Shown piece by piece: positions 9,037 to 18,439 of a DNA stretch of 64,000 bases; the stretch's first letter is position 1, and each line of letters begins with the position of its first letter. The translations under genes and the position numbers were made by a program. This stretch comes from Pseudozobellia thermophila (GTDB lineage: Bacteria; Bacteroidota; Bacteroidia; Flavobacteriales; Flavobacteriaceae). The stretch is taken from NCBI RefSeq assembly GCF_900141855.1, contig NZ_FQYU01000002.1:868001-932000 (forward strand), read 5' to 3'. Below the pieces are notes generated by a model. That model searched no databases and had not been told where the DNA came from. It saw nothing but the letters and a program-made list of their open reading frames with translations.

Positions 9037-10521
9037 TTAGTATCCCGGGTTTTGGGTTATGGTGCCCCCCGATTTATCGATATCCGTTTGTGGAATAGGA
9101 TATAGCTTGTTATGTGCTTGAAAGTTTTTTCCAAGTCCCTGCAACACTGTTTCGGCAATGCCCCAACGCTTTAAATCGTTAAACCGATGCGATTCGAAGC
9201 CGAGTTCTACCCTTCGCTCCGACTGGATCCATGTTCGTACCTGGGCCTGGTCTCCGGTTTCTTCCCTTGGGGCCAATGTGGCTTCGGGCACAACCGTTCC
9301 GTCGGCCGTAGGCGTATTCTTGGCCCTTTCCCGAATTTGGTTGATAATTGGTATTGCCTCGGTGGGCTTGCCACTTTCATTCAAGGCCTCCGCCTTCCAA
9401 AGCAGTACATCCGCATAGCGTATATACACCTTGTTTCCTGGAGAATCGTCGTTTCCCTTATAATCGTCGATCGCCCCCATAATCTTTGGCGAATGTTGCC
9501 CGGCTACATTTATGGTGTAGGCCAAACGGGGGTCATTGGGCTCAAATGCGGCCAAGAAATCCTCGGTTGGCGCAAAAAATCCCCAGCCTGCCACCGCGGC
9601 CAGACCGTTACCGTTGACCGGATTTTCTCCTGAGCGATGGTCGTAGGCAAAAATCACTTCTTGATCATTGAATTCCTTACTTGCATCAAAGGCATCGAAA
9701 TAATTATCGTTCAAACCGTAAAACCCTAAATTATCCAACTCTGCTATCAGGCTCAAAACTTCCGACCAATTTTCATTGTAAAGTGCAATCTTGGCCTGAA
9801 GGGCAATAACAGCCCCAATAGAGACCCTCCATGGATCCGTTGCATCGTTCTTTACCCGAGGGGCCAATTCTTTGGCAGATTGTAAATCGATTGCTATTTG
9901 ATCCAGTACTTCGGAGCGAGGCGCCCGTACAGATACCGAAAAGGCTTCTTCAAAAGAATCAGGTGACTTTAGTATTAAGGGAACATCCCCAAAATTATTT
10001 ACGAGGTCAAAGTAGTAATAGGCCCTTAAAAAATACACCTCGGACAAGAGTTGGTTTCTTCTCGACTCCGAAATACCTGTTTTGCCAACTATCCCTTCAT
10101 CGGTCAAAAAGCCAATGGCGAGATTACTTCGGCTTACCCCTTCATAATCATAGGTCCAAATACCATTAAAGGCTTGGTTTTCGGGCGTAAAATTGAAGTT
10201 ACCTATTTCATCCATCCACGCTTGGTCCCCATCGGGGTTCCATTTTTTATTCATGTCGTTTGCGGCCATGTCCTGCAAGATGATATCGTTCCGGAACACC
10301 GTTCCAAGATCCCATCTCCAGTCCGGTATCAAGCCATTGAGTGTGTTTCTCAACGGTTGATAGGCAGACTCTACGGCAGATTCCACCGTTTCTAAAGTGG
10401 GGTCGGTATCTACTTGGTCCAAGGTAAGCAGCCCGATCGGGTCGTTGTCCAATTCACTGGTACAGGAAACCGTCGCAACAAACGGGATAAGGAACAGAAG
10501 GTTTTTATATAGCTTTTTCAT
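9037..10521 (-). CDS. susD: SusD/RagB family outer-membrane glycan-binding lipoprotein
   Basis: Surface lipoprotein that captures a glycan and closes over the SusC channel. 494 residues; lipobox ending at Cys20 (FVATVSC) followed by TSELDNDP. The N-terminal tetratricopeptide-like SusD domain is visible (for example LLSEVYFLRAYYYFDLVNNFGDVPLI, read in two pieces around residues 148-173), and the C-terminal region has the usual KVYIRYADVLLWKAEALN and ERRVELGFESHRFNDLKRWG motifs. It follows susC by 17 bp. The ligand is unknown; the GH130 enzyme downstream suggests a mannose-containing glycan. Confidence 0.96.
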   Translation of the reverse strand: MKKLYKNLLFLIPFVATVSCTSELDNDPIGLLTLDQVDTDPTLETVESAVESAYQPLRNTLNGLIPDWRWDLGTVFRNDIILQDMAANDMNKKWNPDGDQAWMDEIGNFNFTPENQAFNGIWTYDYEGVSRSNLAIGFLTDEGIVGKTGISESRRNQLLSEVYFLRAYYYFDLVNNFGDVPLILKSPDSFEEAFSVSVRAPRSEVLDQIAIDLQSAKELAPRVKNDATDPWRVSIGAVIALQAKIALYNENWSEVLSLIAELDNLGFYGLNDNYFDAFDASKEFNDQEVIFAYDHRSGENPVNGNGLAAVAGWGFFAPTEDFLAAFEPNDPRLAYTINVAGQHSPKIMGAIDDYKGNDDSPGNKVYIRYADVLLWKAEALNESGKPTEAIPIINQIRERAKNTPTADGTVVPEATLAPREETGDQAQVRTWIQSERRVELGFESHRFNDLKRWGIAETVLQGLGKNFQAHNKLYPIPQTDIDKSGGTITQNPGY

Positions 10522-10538
10522 TTTGATTTCTTTTGGGA

Positions 10539-13500
10539 TTAGAATTTTGCATTTAAGCCGAACAACAGCGAAGCGGAACTGGGGTAAGTTCCCTTGTCTA
10601 TTAAATCTGTCGTTTCGGGGTCAAGGCCTGTATAGTCTGTTATTGTCAAAAGATTCTGACCGGACAAATAAAGCCTTAGGCTATTGATCCACTTGATGTC
10701 ATCCAGGGTATAGCCCAATTCGATATTCTTGAGCCTTACATAGGATGCATCTTCAACGAAGATGCTGGAAGTTTTACTGCTTCCATTATCCTCAAAAGCT
10801 ACCCGGGGAATACTGTTGGTGCTGTTTTCGCCATCCCATGCATTCAATATGGCGGTAGTATAGTTAAATGGGCGCGTATCATAATCAACTATTTTCTTTC
10901 CATCATTGTAGCGGTCAACCCCTTCGACCCCTTGGAACATAAATGAAAAATCCCATTTTTTGTAAGACGACGTAAATGACAGTCCGAATGTAAGGTCTGG
11001 GATGGGCGATCCGATAAATTCCCGGTCATTGTCCGCACTAATGATTCCGTCTCCATTAAGGTCCTTAAACCTGATGTCTCCGGGCTTTGCACTAGGGTTT
11101 ACGGTTCCGCTCAAATGCTGGTCAATTTCGGCCTGGTTCTGGTAAATGCCTTCCATTCGGTACCCATAGTAGGCATTTAGGGGCTGGCCGACCGTTGTAC
11201 GGGTTACCTCCCCTACTATATTGGGCAGGTTAGGGTGTAGTTTTTCTACTTTATTGTCTAGTGTGGCCAAGTTGGCATTGATGCCATATTTGAACTCCCT
11301 TTCCGAATTTTGATAACCGACCGAAAATTCAAGGCCCTTGTTCCTCACCTCCCCGGCATTGAGAATGGTAGGCTCCACATTCCCCACAATGGAAGGCAGG
11401 CTTATGGGCAATAGGATATCACTTGTATATTTGTTGAAATACTCGGCCGTTAGGTTCAGTTTGTTTTGGAAAAATCCGGCATCAATCCCAAAATTGACCT
11501 GTTCCGAACTTTCCCATTTTAAATCGGGGTTTCCGAAACGATTGGTTTTAACAATACCGTTCTCTTGACTGATTAGGGTAAGGTAGGTATAATTGTCAAT
11601 TTCTTGGTTCCCAAGAATACCCCAACTGGCCCTTAGCTTTAAATTGGATAGCCAATCCACGTCCTCTAGGAAGGACTCATCTGAAATCATCCACCCTGCG
11701 GATAGCGAAGGAAAATATCCCCACTGGTTATTCTCGGCAAATCTCGAAGAGGCATCGGCCCTTAGATTGGCCGTAATCATGTACCTATCGTCATAAGAAT
11801 AGGAAGCCGAACCAAAATATGAGAAAAGAGCCCATTCAGAGGCGGAGCCACTGTTCCACAGATCGAGCTCGGTCCCCCCATAATCAAGGTAGCGGAATTC
11901 CTGATCGGTATAGGGGAACCTCGCCCTACTGGCCCCTATAGATGAGGAATAATTGGAAATATACTCCATACCCACCAAGGCGGAGAGGCTATGCTTGTCA
12001 TTCAACAAGGTCTTATAGTTCAAAGTATTGTTGACCGTTAAGGTAAAGGCCTCCCCTCTTGATTCATTTAAGCTATTGGGGCGGTTCTGCCTTCCCAACC
12101 CTGCATCGATCGCGTTACCCCCACCATCGTCGTCTCCAAAGTTTTCGTTGAATACCTTATTGTGAAAGAAAGATAGATCTACCCCAATATTGGTCCTAAA
12201 TGTCAAGTTCTTGTCCTTTAAAAAACGGTATTCCCCAAACACATTTCCAAAGGTTCTGTATGTTTTTTCGGTATTATCGGTAAAGTAGGCCATAGCTATT
12301 GGGTTGCCTACCATTTCGTACATACTTCGCTGCAAGCCCGCATCGTAACCTGTTTCGGTATAGAAGGGCATATCGGTAAAAGGGTCCCCTGTAGAATAGG
12401 TAGGGTCGTTTACATCCTTATAAACAGGAATTACGGGAGCGCGTAGCAAAGCAAAACGAATCAAACTTTCCCCTTTTGACGCCACCAAGTCTTGCTTATC
12501 GTACGAAAGCTGCAAGTTGGTGCCTATTTTCAGGCGGTCGGTCAAATCAGCGCTTATGTTGGTGCGGTAATTGATCCTTTGGTACTTGTCGTTGTCGTAA
12601 ACCACTATACCATCTTGACCGTAGTATCCCAATGACATCAGGTATTGCAATTTTTCGTTGCCACCACTGGCGGTCAGTTGCAAGTTCTGCGAGCGTCCGG
12701 TCTTAAAGAGCTCATCCAACCAATCGGTATCGGCAAAATCGGATCGGCCGCGATCGGCCGTATAGGGATTGTTACCGGTATAGGTATTGTTCCACGCCCT
12801 TTCCAAGGTATTGATATATTGTTCGGAATTGAGCAAATTCGGCAAATTCACGGCCTTGTCAAAACTATTGAAGTAATCAATATTGAATGATATTTTTCCT
12901 TTGGTCCCCTGCTTTGTGGTAACCAAAACAACACCCCCGGAGGCCCTGGATCCATAGATGGCCGCTGCCGCAGCATCCTTTAATACGGAAATGGATTTAA
13001 TATCGGCCTGGTTCAAAAACGAGATATCACGTGATGGTATACCGTCTACAACATAAAGGGGGTCGTTGTTGCCTATGGTACCCTCGCCGCGGATACGTAT
13101 TTCAACCGGGTCGCCCGGCGCCCCGGTACTCGCTGTTACCTGAACCCCGGCCACTTGCCCCTGAAGTGCCTGGGAAACATTGGGCACCCTGGTTTTTTCC
13201 AAATTCCCAAGGTCGACAACAGCGACCGCCCCGGTAAGGTCGGCTTTCTTTTGGGTGGTATACCCAACCAAAACGACCTCGTCAAGTTTTTGGGTATCTT
13301 CTACCAATACCACTTCAATATGGGTTTGGTCTCCAACGGGTATTTCTTGCGATACAAAGCCAATGCTGCTGATCACCAGCACATTATTCGGACTTATATT
13401 ATTCAAGGAAAAATTCCCATCAAAATCGGAGGCAACTCCCTTTGAGGTTCCCTTTACCACAATACTGGCACCAGGTATGGGAACCTTTCCATCCGACACA

Positions 13501-13595
13501 TAACCAGTAATATCTTTTTGGGCATATAAGCCAACCACCCCCATAAATAGCAAAAAGGTAGTGGTCATTACTTTTAAGAACGGGCTAAATTTCAT
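10539..13595 (-). CDS. susC: SusC/RagA family TonB-dependent outer-membrane transporter
   Basis: TonB-dependent channel for oligosaccharides, 1018 residues. In order: signal peptide (about 1-25), a carboxypeptidase-regulatory-like beta-sandwich (about 28-105, ITGYVSDGKVPIPGASIVVK), a TonB-box-like segment DEVVLVGY (about 114-121), the plug (about 125-240, with DPLYVVDGIPSRDI and AAAIYGSRASGGVVLV), and a 22-strand barrel ending in the terminal aromatic Phe of NAKF. There is no extra N-terminal STN signalling domain, which agrees with regulation by the hybrid two-component protein rather than by an anti-sigma factor. It pairs with the SusD gene 17 bp downstream. Confidence 0.97.
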   Translation of the reverse strand: MKFSPFLKVMTTTFLLFMGVVGLYAQKDITGYVSDGKVPIPGASIVVKGTSKGVASDFDGNFSLNNISPNNVLVISSIGFVSQEIPVGDQTHIEVVLVEDTQKLDEVVLVGYTTQKKADLTGAVAVVDLGNLEKTRVPNVSQALQGQVAGVQVTASTGAPGDPVEIRIRGEGTIGNNDPLYVVDGIPSRDISFLNQADIKSISVLKDAAAAAIYGSRASGGVVLVTTKQGTKGKISFNIDYFNSFDKAVNLPNLLNSEQYINTLERAWNNTYTGNNPYTADRGRSDFADTDWLDELFKTGRSQNLQLTASGGNEKLQYLMSLGYYGQDGIVVYDNDKYQRINYRTNISADLTDRLKIGTNLQLSYDKQDLVASKGESLIRFALLRAPVIPVYKDVNDPTYSTGDPFTDMPFYTETGYDAGLQRSMYEMVGNPIAMAYFTDNTEKTYRTFGNVFGEYRFLKDKNLTFRTNIGVDLSFFHNKVFNENFGDDDGGGNAIDAGLGRQNRPNSLNESRGEAFTLTVNNTLNYKTLLNDKHSLSALVGMEYISNYSSSIGASRARFPYTDQEFRYLDYGGTELDLWNSGSASEWALFSYFGSASYSYDDRYMITANLRADASSRFAENNQWGYFPSLSAGWMISDESFLEDVDWLSNLKLRASWGILGNQEIDNYTYLTLISQENGIVKTNRFGNPDLKWESSEQVNFGIDAGFFQNKLNLTAEYFNKYTSDILLPISLPSIVGNVEPTILNAGEVRNKGLEFSVGYQNSEREFKYGINANLATLDNKVEKLHPNLPNIVGEVTRTTVGQPLNAYYGYRMEGIYQNQAEIDQHLSGTVNPSAKPGDIRFKDLNGDGIISADNDREFIGSPIPDLTFGLSFTSSYKKWDFSFMFQGVEGVDRYNDGKKIVDYDTRPFNYTTAILNAWDGENSTNSIPRVAFEDNGSSKTSSIFVEDASYVRLKNIELGYTLDDIKWINSLRLYLSGQNLLTITDYTGLDPETTDLIDKGTYPSSASLLFGLNAKF

Positions 13596-13657
13596 TTTTC
13601 TTTAATATTAGTTCGTTTGAAATTGTTAATATTCATTTTAGTTATCGATATTTTACA

Positions 13658-13677
13658 ATATTCTCAACCCCACCAAA
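13658..13677 (-). promoter_or_regulatory. Weak susC promoter candidate
   Basis: Reading towards susC on the minus strand, a TTTG (plus positions 13674-13677) is followed after 18 bp by TAAAATAT, which matches the Bacteroidota -7 consensus TAnnTTTG only in part. The 5' untranslated region would be about 55 bases. The placement is supported mainly by the palindromic repeats immediately upstream. Confidence 0.3.
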
Positions 13678-13700
13678 TATATGGATGTCGCCATTCAAGG

Positions 13701-13729
13701 GTGTACACAATAATTTCAAAAGTGTACAC
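13701..13729 (-). promoter_or_regulatory. Twin GTGTACAC operator in front of susC
   Basis: Two identical 8-bp palindromes, GTGTACAC at 13701-13708 and 13722-13729, start 21 bp apart, that is two helical turns, so they lie on the same face of the DNA. Each is followed by a TTTC on the plus strand. AraC-type DNA-binding domains recognise direct repeats with this spacing, and the neighbouring regulator at 13892-18055 ends in such a domain. The sites lie 106-134 bp upstream of the susC start codon and about 24 bp upstream of the possible -33 element, where an activator would sit. This is probably the binding site of that regulator. Confidence 0.55.
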
Positions 13730-13891
13730 TATTTCACATCCATCTGTAATACAACACATTACACATAAGGATGTATGAAACAACCATAGTGTCAAGTATA
13801 TGTATATGGAGGTACGGCACCCTTGCAAAACACAAGGTTTAAGGAAGCTGTTTGCGTTTTATTCATCGGCCTATCCGAACAACAGGTATCT

Positions 13892-16800
13892 TTAGGAAGT
13901 GTTCTTTTTATGGTCTAATTGATAATCTTTTGGTGTCTTATAGTATAGTTTCTTGAACTCCCTATAAAAATAAGACCGATTGTTAAATCCTGAACGGAAG
14001 CATACTTCGGAGACCGTTAAATTGGTCTTTTTAAGCAATTGCGAAGCATGGCGTAAACGCATGGTTCTAATAAGGTCACCCGGGGAAAAACCCAACAATT
14101 CTTTGGTCTTTCTATAGAGTTGGGAAGCGCTTAGGCCCAGTTCCTGTTCCAAAAAACTGCTCTGTAGCCTATCACTGTCCAAGTTATTGTTTACCAAATC
14201 GATGAGCTGTTCTATAAAAACACGGTCTTTATCGGCTGTGTCCTCCCCTATCAAATCTTCAAATGGCGACTCTTGGGAAAAATGCTTTTGGATGTACTCC
14301 CTTTCTTCCAACAGCTTTTGGATCCTCAACAAGAGGTAATCTGGGTAAAAAGGCTTTGAAATGTAATCGTTGGCACCGCTCTCGATACCTTCCAACTTAT
14401 GCTCGATAGAATCCTTTGCGGTAAGCATGATAAATGGAATATGGCACGTATCGAGGTTTTCCTTGATCCGTTTACAGAGTTCCACTCCATCCATTACCGG
14501 CATCATAACATCGCTTATAATCAAATCCGGCTCCCTGATCTTGATTTTTTCGAGGGCATCGTCGCCATTGGTGGCCATACGCAAATAATACCTATCGCCC
14601 AGCAATTCGACCAAAAGCTCTTGTACCTCGGGATCGTCCTCGACCAAAAGAATATACTTATGCCCCGAAACTGTATGTTGGTCCAACGCATCCAGTTTAT
14701 GGTTTACAAGCCCGACCTCGTTTTCTTCCTTGGCCTGGCCCGCCATATTTTTGAGCGGTGGAGAGAGCGTGAACGATTTGGCAACCATATCCGTATGGTT
14801 CGCACCCCCATGACCACAAGGAAAATTTACCCGAAAAGTGGTGGCTTTATGCGGACTGCTCGCTACGGAAATGTTACCCTCCAACAGCTCTACCATTTTT
14901 TTGGTATAGGCAAGGCCTATCCCGGTTCTAAACATGTTGGCCCCTACCTCCTTGTCGCGGTCCAAGAGATAGAACTTTTCAAAAATCCGATTTAATTTCT
15001 CTTTGGGAATTCCTTCTCCCGAATTAGTAATGTTCAGTTCAAGGCTTTTCTCTCCCTTAAGCCCTACGATTTTTACATCCAAGGCTATAAACCCTTTTAC
15101 AGGAGTATATTTAAATGCATTGGAAAGCAGGTTGAAAATGATTTTTTCCACTAAGTCCTTATCAAACCACCCCATTAGATTTTCGGGAAGCTCCACCTTG
15201 TAGTCGATGTTCTTTTTAAGGGCCAGTTCATCAAATAGTTCTGCGATCTGTTCGACCAAACTGACCAGGTCAAAATATTCCTTTTCTACGTTTAAATGAC
15301 CGTCTTCCGCCTTGCGAAATTCCAAGATTTGATGGGTTAGAAAAAGCAGCCTGGAAGTGTTTTTCTTTACCATCTCAAAATACTTTCTTGTTTTGGCATC
15401 AAAGAAGCCCGATTCCCCAAGCCTTTGAACAGGAGCTACCATTAATGTCAAAGGCGTTTGAAGCTCATGGGCCACATTGGTAAAAAAATCAAGTTTGTTC
15501 TCATGGGCCTTTTCCTCCTGTTTCCTGATTAAGATACTACGCTGTAAGGATTGTTTTTTCTGGTAATACCCATAGACAAAAAGAACAAAAAGGGTAAAAA
15601 GCAGTGCATAAAGCATCAATGCAAGGCCCGATCTCCAAAATATCGGGGCTATTTTGAATTGTGCCGCCTCCACCGGTTCACTCCACACCCCATCTCCATT
15701 GGTCCACTTAAGCCACAGTGAGTAACTCCCTGCCGGTATATTGGTAAACGATAGGTTGGTACGCGCCCCTATTTGGTTCCACTCCGGATCAAATTGTTTC
15801 AATTGATAGGCATAACTACATTTCTTGTTGTTGATAAAGGTCAGGGCCGAAAACTCAACATTGAGAAAATTTTGGTTATGCTTCAATTCAATAACGGGAG
15901 CGGAAGCCTGATGTGGACTAATGACCAGGTTTTGATAATAAGGCTCACTTCCATCTTGGCCAATGATCCTGTCAATAAAAAGGTTGGGTACCTTATCCGA
16001 AAACCTTATTTCATTCGGAATAAAGTAGTTGAATCCTTTTCTGCCGCCCATAAAAATGTAGTTGAGACCCGTATACGCCGCCCCGTCCCCAAACTCATTG
16101 TCTTGCAGCCCTTCCTCTTTGGTATAGTTATAAAAGCGTTGCTCTTCTACATCCAATTTTGACAATCCGTAGTTCGTACTTACCCATAGGTTTCCCGAAG
16201 TATCGGAGGTAATCCCATGAATGGTGTTACTGGGCAGCCCCTCATTTACCGTGTAGCGGACAAAATTGCCTTCTTCCCTATACACATTGAGGCCAAAGCT
16301 TGTACCTATCCACAAATCGCCGTTGCTTGCTTTGTGCATGCACAAAATATCGTTGTTCGAAAGACTGTTCTTATTGCCTTCCTCATGTCTGTACACTTCA
16401 AAAGAGCCCTTTTGCTTATCGAAAAGGTTCAGGCCGCCCAACCGTGTTCCTACCCATAACGATCGATCATCGCGTGGTATAATGGCATAAATTATATTGC
16501 TGCTAATTTCACCCTGCCTTCCCAGGTTACCTACATATTGGCCAAAACTATCCAATGCAATTCCATTATCGGTCCGTTTCAATTTTATCCGAACAAGTCC
16601 ATATCCGCTGGTACCTGCCCATATAAGGCCATCCTTGTCTTGATATAGTGCGTACACCGATTTGAATCGAGGTTGTCGTGGAACTCCCTGTACTTCACCC
16701 CACCCCATCAACCTTTCTTTTTTTAGGTCGTACAATGAAATTCCGGGCCCATCGCTTCCTATGAGCAATAGACTGTCCTTGGTAAGCAAAAGAGAGTAAA

Positions 16801-18055
16801 CCGCATTGTCAATTGCACTGTTACTTTGGTTAAAGTTCCTATATCGTCGCCCGTTGTCCTCTTTGTCAAAAAAATTAGACGGGAAGCGGAACAGGCCCTT
16901 TCCCTTGGTTCCTACCCAAAGGGAGCTATCGGGCATTTGAAGGAAGGCACGAACAATGGTGCCCTCAAAATCGGGAACTTGACTACTTGACACCCCTTTA
17001 AAATGTTTGTTGTTCGGATGAACCATAAAAACCCCTTTGCCATCGGTTGCCGCCCAATAAATGTCCTCGGAACCGTGAAACAGGGACGTTAGTTTATTTC
17101 CTTTCAACCTCTCGAGCCATTTGGGCACAAAGGGCTTATTGTCGCGCCCCACCAAATAATGATCGACCCCAGTGGATACGACCACTCCCCTTTGTACGCG
17201 ACCAATTATAGAACAGGGTCTATCTATGTCCAATTTTTGCGATCCCTTATGGTCGATTGATAAAATAGATGGCCTTCCCTCAACATCGACAACAAGCACC
17301 GCCCCGTTCCCCAAGATTTCAAAATCGTCAACTCCCCCAACAAGTCGGGAATACCCCATGGCCCTGATTATTCCCGTCTCTTCCTGTAGCTGAAGCCTTG
17401 AAAGTTGGCCCGAGGTATCCAAAACAAGAAGGGTATTCTTATCCAAAAACCTCATCTGAACAATAGGCATACCCAATAAGGAATCTTCCCAAATTTTTTG
17501 AAAAGTACTCCCATCGTACACACCTATCCCCCATTCCCTGGCATAGGCAAAAAGCCTCTTGTTCGGCGACAAAGCCATATTGAACTCGGTATCGGTCAGC
17601 GCAACCTTGTCTTTTTTTGAAAAATAGAAACGGTCAAATTTGCCCAAATGTTTATCATAGCGGTTTATGCCATGCATGGTCAGTACCCATATATTGCCTT
17701 GCTCATCCTCGGTTACCTTTAATATGACCTGATTGCTCAAAGAGGATGGATTGTTGAGCTCGGGCCTAAAGATCTTGAAGGTACGCCCGTCATACCTATT
17801 CAACCCGTCCCAAGTTCCCAACCAAAGCAGGTTGTCGGAGTCTTGAAAAACGGTATTCACCGAACTATGTGAAATACCGGATGCATTGTCCATCTGTTCA
17901 AGAATATATTCCGGTTGGGAAGGGGCTCTTTTTGTCGATGTCTGAAATTGTTCATGGACGGTATAACCTGAATAACTTTTACCGTACAAATCGGAGTTAA
18001 GAAGCAAAGTATACGCCACCAGGACAACAATCGTAATATATTTATTGTACCGCAT
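13892..18055 (-). CDS. Hybrid two-component system regulator (sensor kinase, receiver and AraC output in one protein)
   Basis: Senses a periplasmic oligosaccharide and activates its own utilisation locus. 1387 residues: signal/anchor (about 1-25); two seven-bladed Reg_prop beta-propellers (about 50-720, repeats such as LWLGTWDGLNRYDG and LWIGTSFGLNVYRE); a Y_Y_Y domain (about 730-800); a transmembrane helix (about 808-830); a HisKA domain with phospho-acceptor His863 in VAHELQTPL; an HATPase domain (about 960-1075, ITNSGEGIPKEKLNRIFEKF); a receiver with Asp1182 in LIISDVMMPVMDG; and a C-terminal AraC HTH (about 1285-1380, VCFRSGFNNRSYFYREFKK). All phosphorelay residues are intact. It is separated from susC by 296 bp that hold the twin GTGTACAC sites. 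The start is the ATG of MRYNKYITIV, which begins the signal sequence. Confidence 0.96.
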   Translation of the reverse strand: MRYNKYITIVVLVAYTLLLNSDLYGKSYSGYTVHEQFQTSTKRAPSQPEYILEQMDNASGISHSSVNTVFQDSDNLLWLGTWDGLNRYDGRTFKIFRPELNNPSSLSNQVILKVTEDEQGNIWVLTMHGINRYDKHLGKFDRFYFSKKDKVALTDTEFNMALSPNKRLFAYAREWGIGVYDGSTFQKIWEDSLLGMPIVQMRFLDKNTLLVLDTSGQLSRLQLQEETGIIRAMGYSRLVGGVDDFEILGNGAVLVVDVEGRPSILSIDHKGSQKLDIDRPCSIIGRVQRGVVVSTGVDHYLVGRDNKPFVPKWLERLKGNKLTSLFHGSEDIYWAATDGKGVFMVHPNNKHFKGVSSSQVPDFEGTIVRAFLQMPDSSLWVGTKGKGLFRFPSNFFDKEDNGRRYRNFNQSNSAIDNAVYSLLLTKDSLLLIGSDGPGISLYDLKKERLMGWGEVQGVPRQPRFKSVYALYQDKDGLIWAGTSGYGLVRIKLKRTDNGIALDSFGQYVGNLGRQGEISSNIIYAIIPRDDRSLWVGTRLGGLNLFDKQKGSFEVYRHEEGNKNSLSNNDILCMHKASNGDLWIGTSFGLNVYREEGNFVRYTVNEGLPSNTIHGITSDTSGNLWVSTNYGLSKLDVEEQRFYNYTKEEGLQDNEFGDGAAYTGLNYIFMGGRKGFNYFIPNEIRFSDKVPNLFIDRIIGQDGSEPYYQNLVISPHQASAPVIELKHNQNFLNVEFSALTFINNKKCSYAYQLKQFDPEWNQIGARTNLSFTNIPAGSYSLWLKWTNGDGVWSEPVEAAQFKIAPIFWRSGLALMLYALLFTLFVLFVYGYYQKKQSLQRSILIRKQEEKAHENKLDFFTNVAHELQTPLTLMVAPVQRLGESGFFDAKTRKYFEMVKKNTSRLLFLTHQILEFRKAEDGHLNVEKEYFDLVSLVEQIAELFDELALKKNIDYKVELPENLMGWFDKDLVEKIIFNLLSNAFKYTPVKGFIALDVKIVGLKGEKSLELNITNSGEGIPKEKLNRIFEKFYLLDRDKEVGANMFRTGIGLAYTKKMVELLEGNISVASSPHKATTFRVNFPCGHGGANHTDMVAKSFTLSPPLKNMAGQAKEENEVGLVNHKLDALDQHTVSGHKYILLVEDDPEVQELLVELLGDRYYLRMATNGDDALEKIKIREPDLIISDVMMPVMDGVELCKRIKENLDTCHIPFIMLTAKDSIEHKLEGIESGANDYISKPFYPDYLLLRIQKLLEEREYIQKHFSQESPFEDLIGEDTADKDRVFIEQLIDLVNNNLDSDRLQSSFLEQELGLSASQLYRKTKELLGFSPGDLIRTMRLRHASQLLKKTNLTVSEVCFRSGFNNRSYFYREFKKLYYKTPKDYQLDHKKNTS

Positions 18056-18439
18056 GGAATAAAATTATTAAATAACCGTCTTTAAAATTTATCACCAAGC
18101 TAAAATGTTTCAAATTCAAGACCGCCCATCATACCAATGATTGAACAAAGAGAGGTATGCCCATTTCCCACAAAGGTTTGCAGAAGATGGGCATAAACGG
18201 GAATCATACGGATTACGGAAGAAATTAGGCGGTATGGCAGGCTCCAAGCCCCACTGTTCAAGAATCAGGGGAACGGAATACCTTGACCTATCGATTTCGA
18301 CAAAACGCGACAAAATGAAAGCGATAAAGCGGCCTGAAAGACAAAGGATGGCCATAACACCAAGATGCGGTACAAGTTTTCCCCTTTATTTACCATATAC
18401 TTTTGGGCTCCCTGTATTTTATGGAAACCGGAAAGTATG
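18056..18439. other. Intergenic region without a recognised gene
   Basis: 384 bp between the hybrid regulator's start and the end of the PycTM gene. Short open frames exist on both strands but none has a recognisable protein or a sensible start. The part next to 18055 is AT-rich and must hold the promoter of the hybrid regulator; I could not pick out a clear TTTG/TAnnTTTG pair. Confidence 0.5.

Noticed and set aside
18116-18355. Short minus-strand frame between the hybrid regulator and the PycTM gene
   Set aside because: Composition and sequence show no protein character; an equally long frame exists on the other strand.
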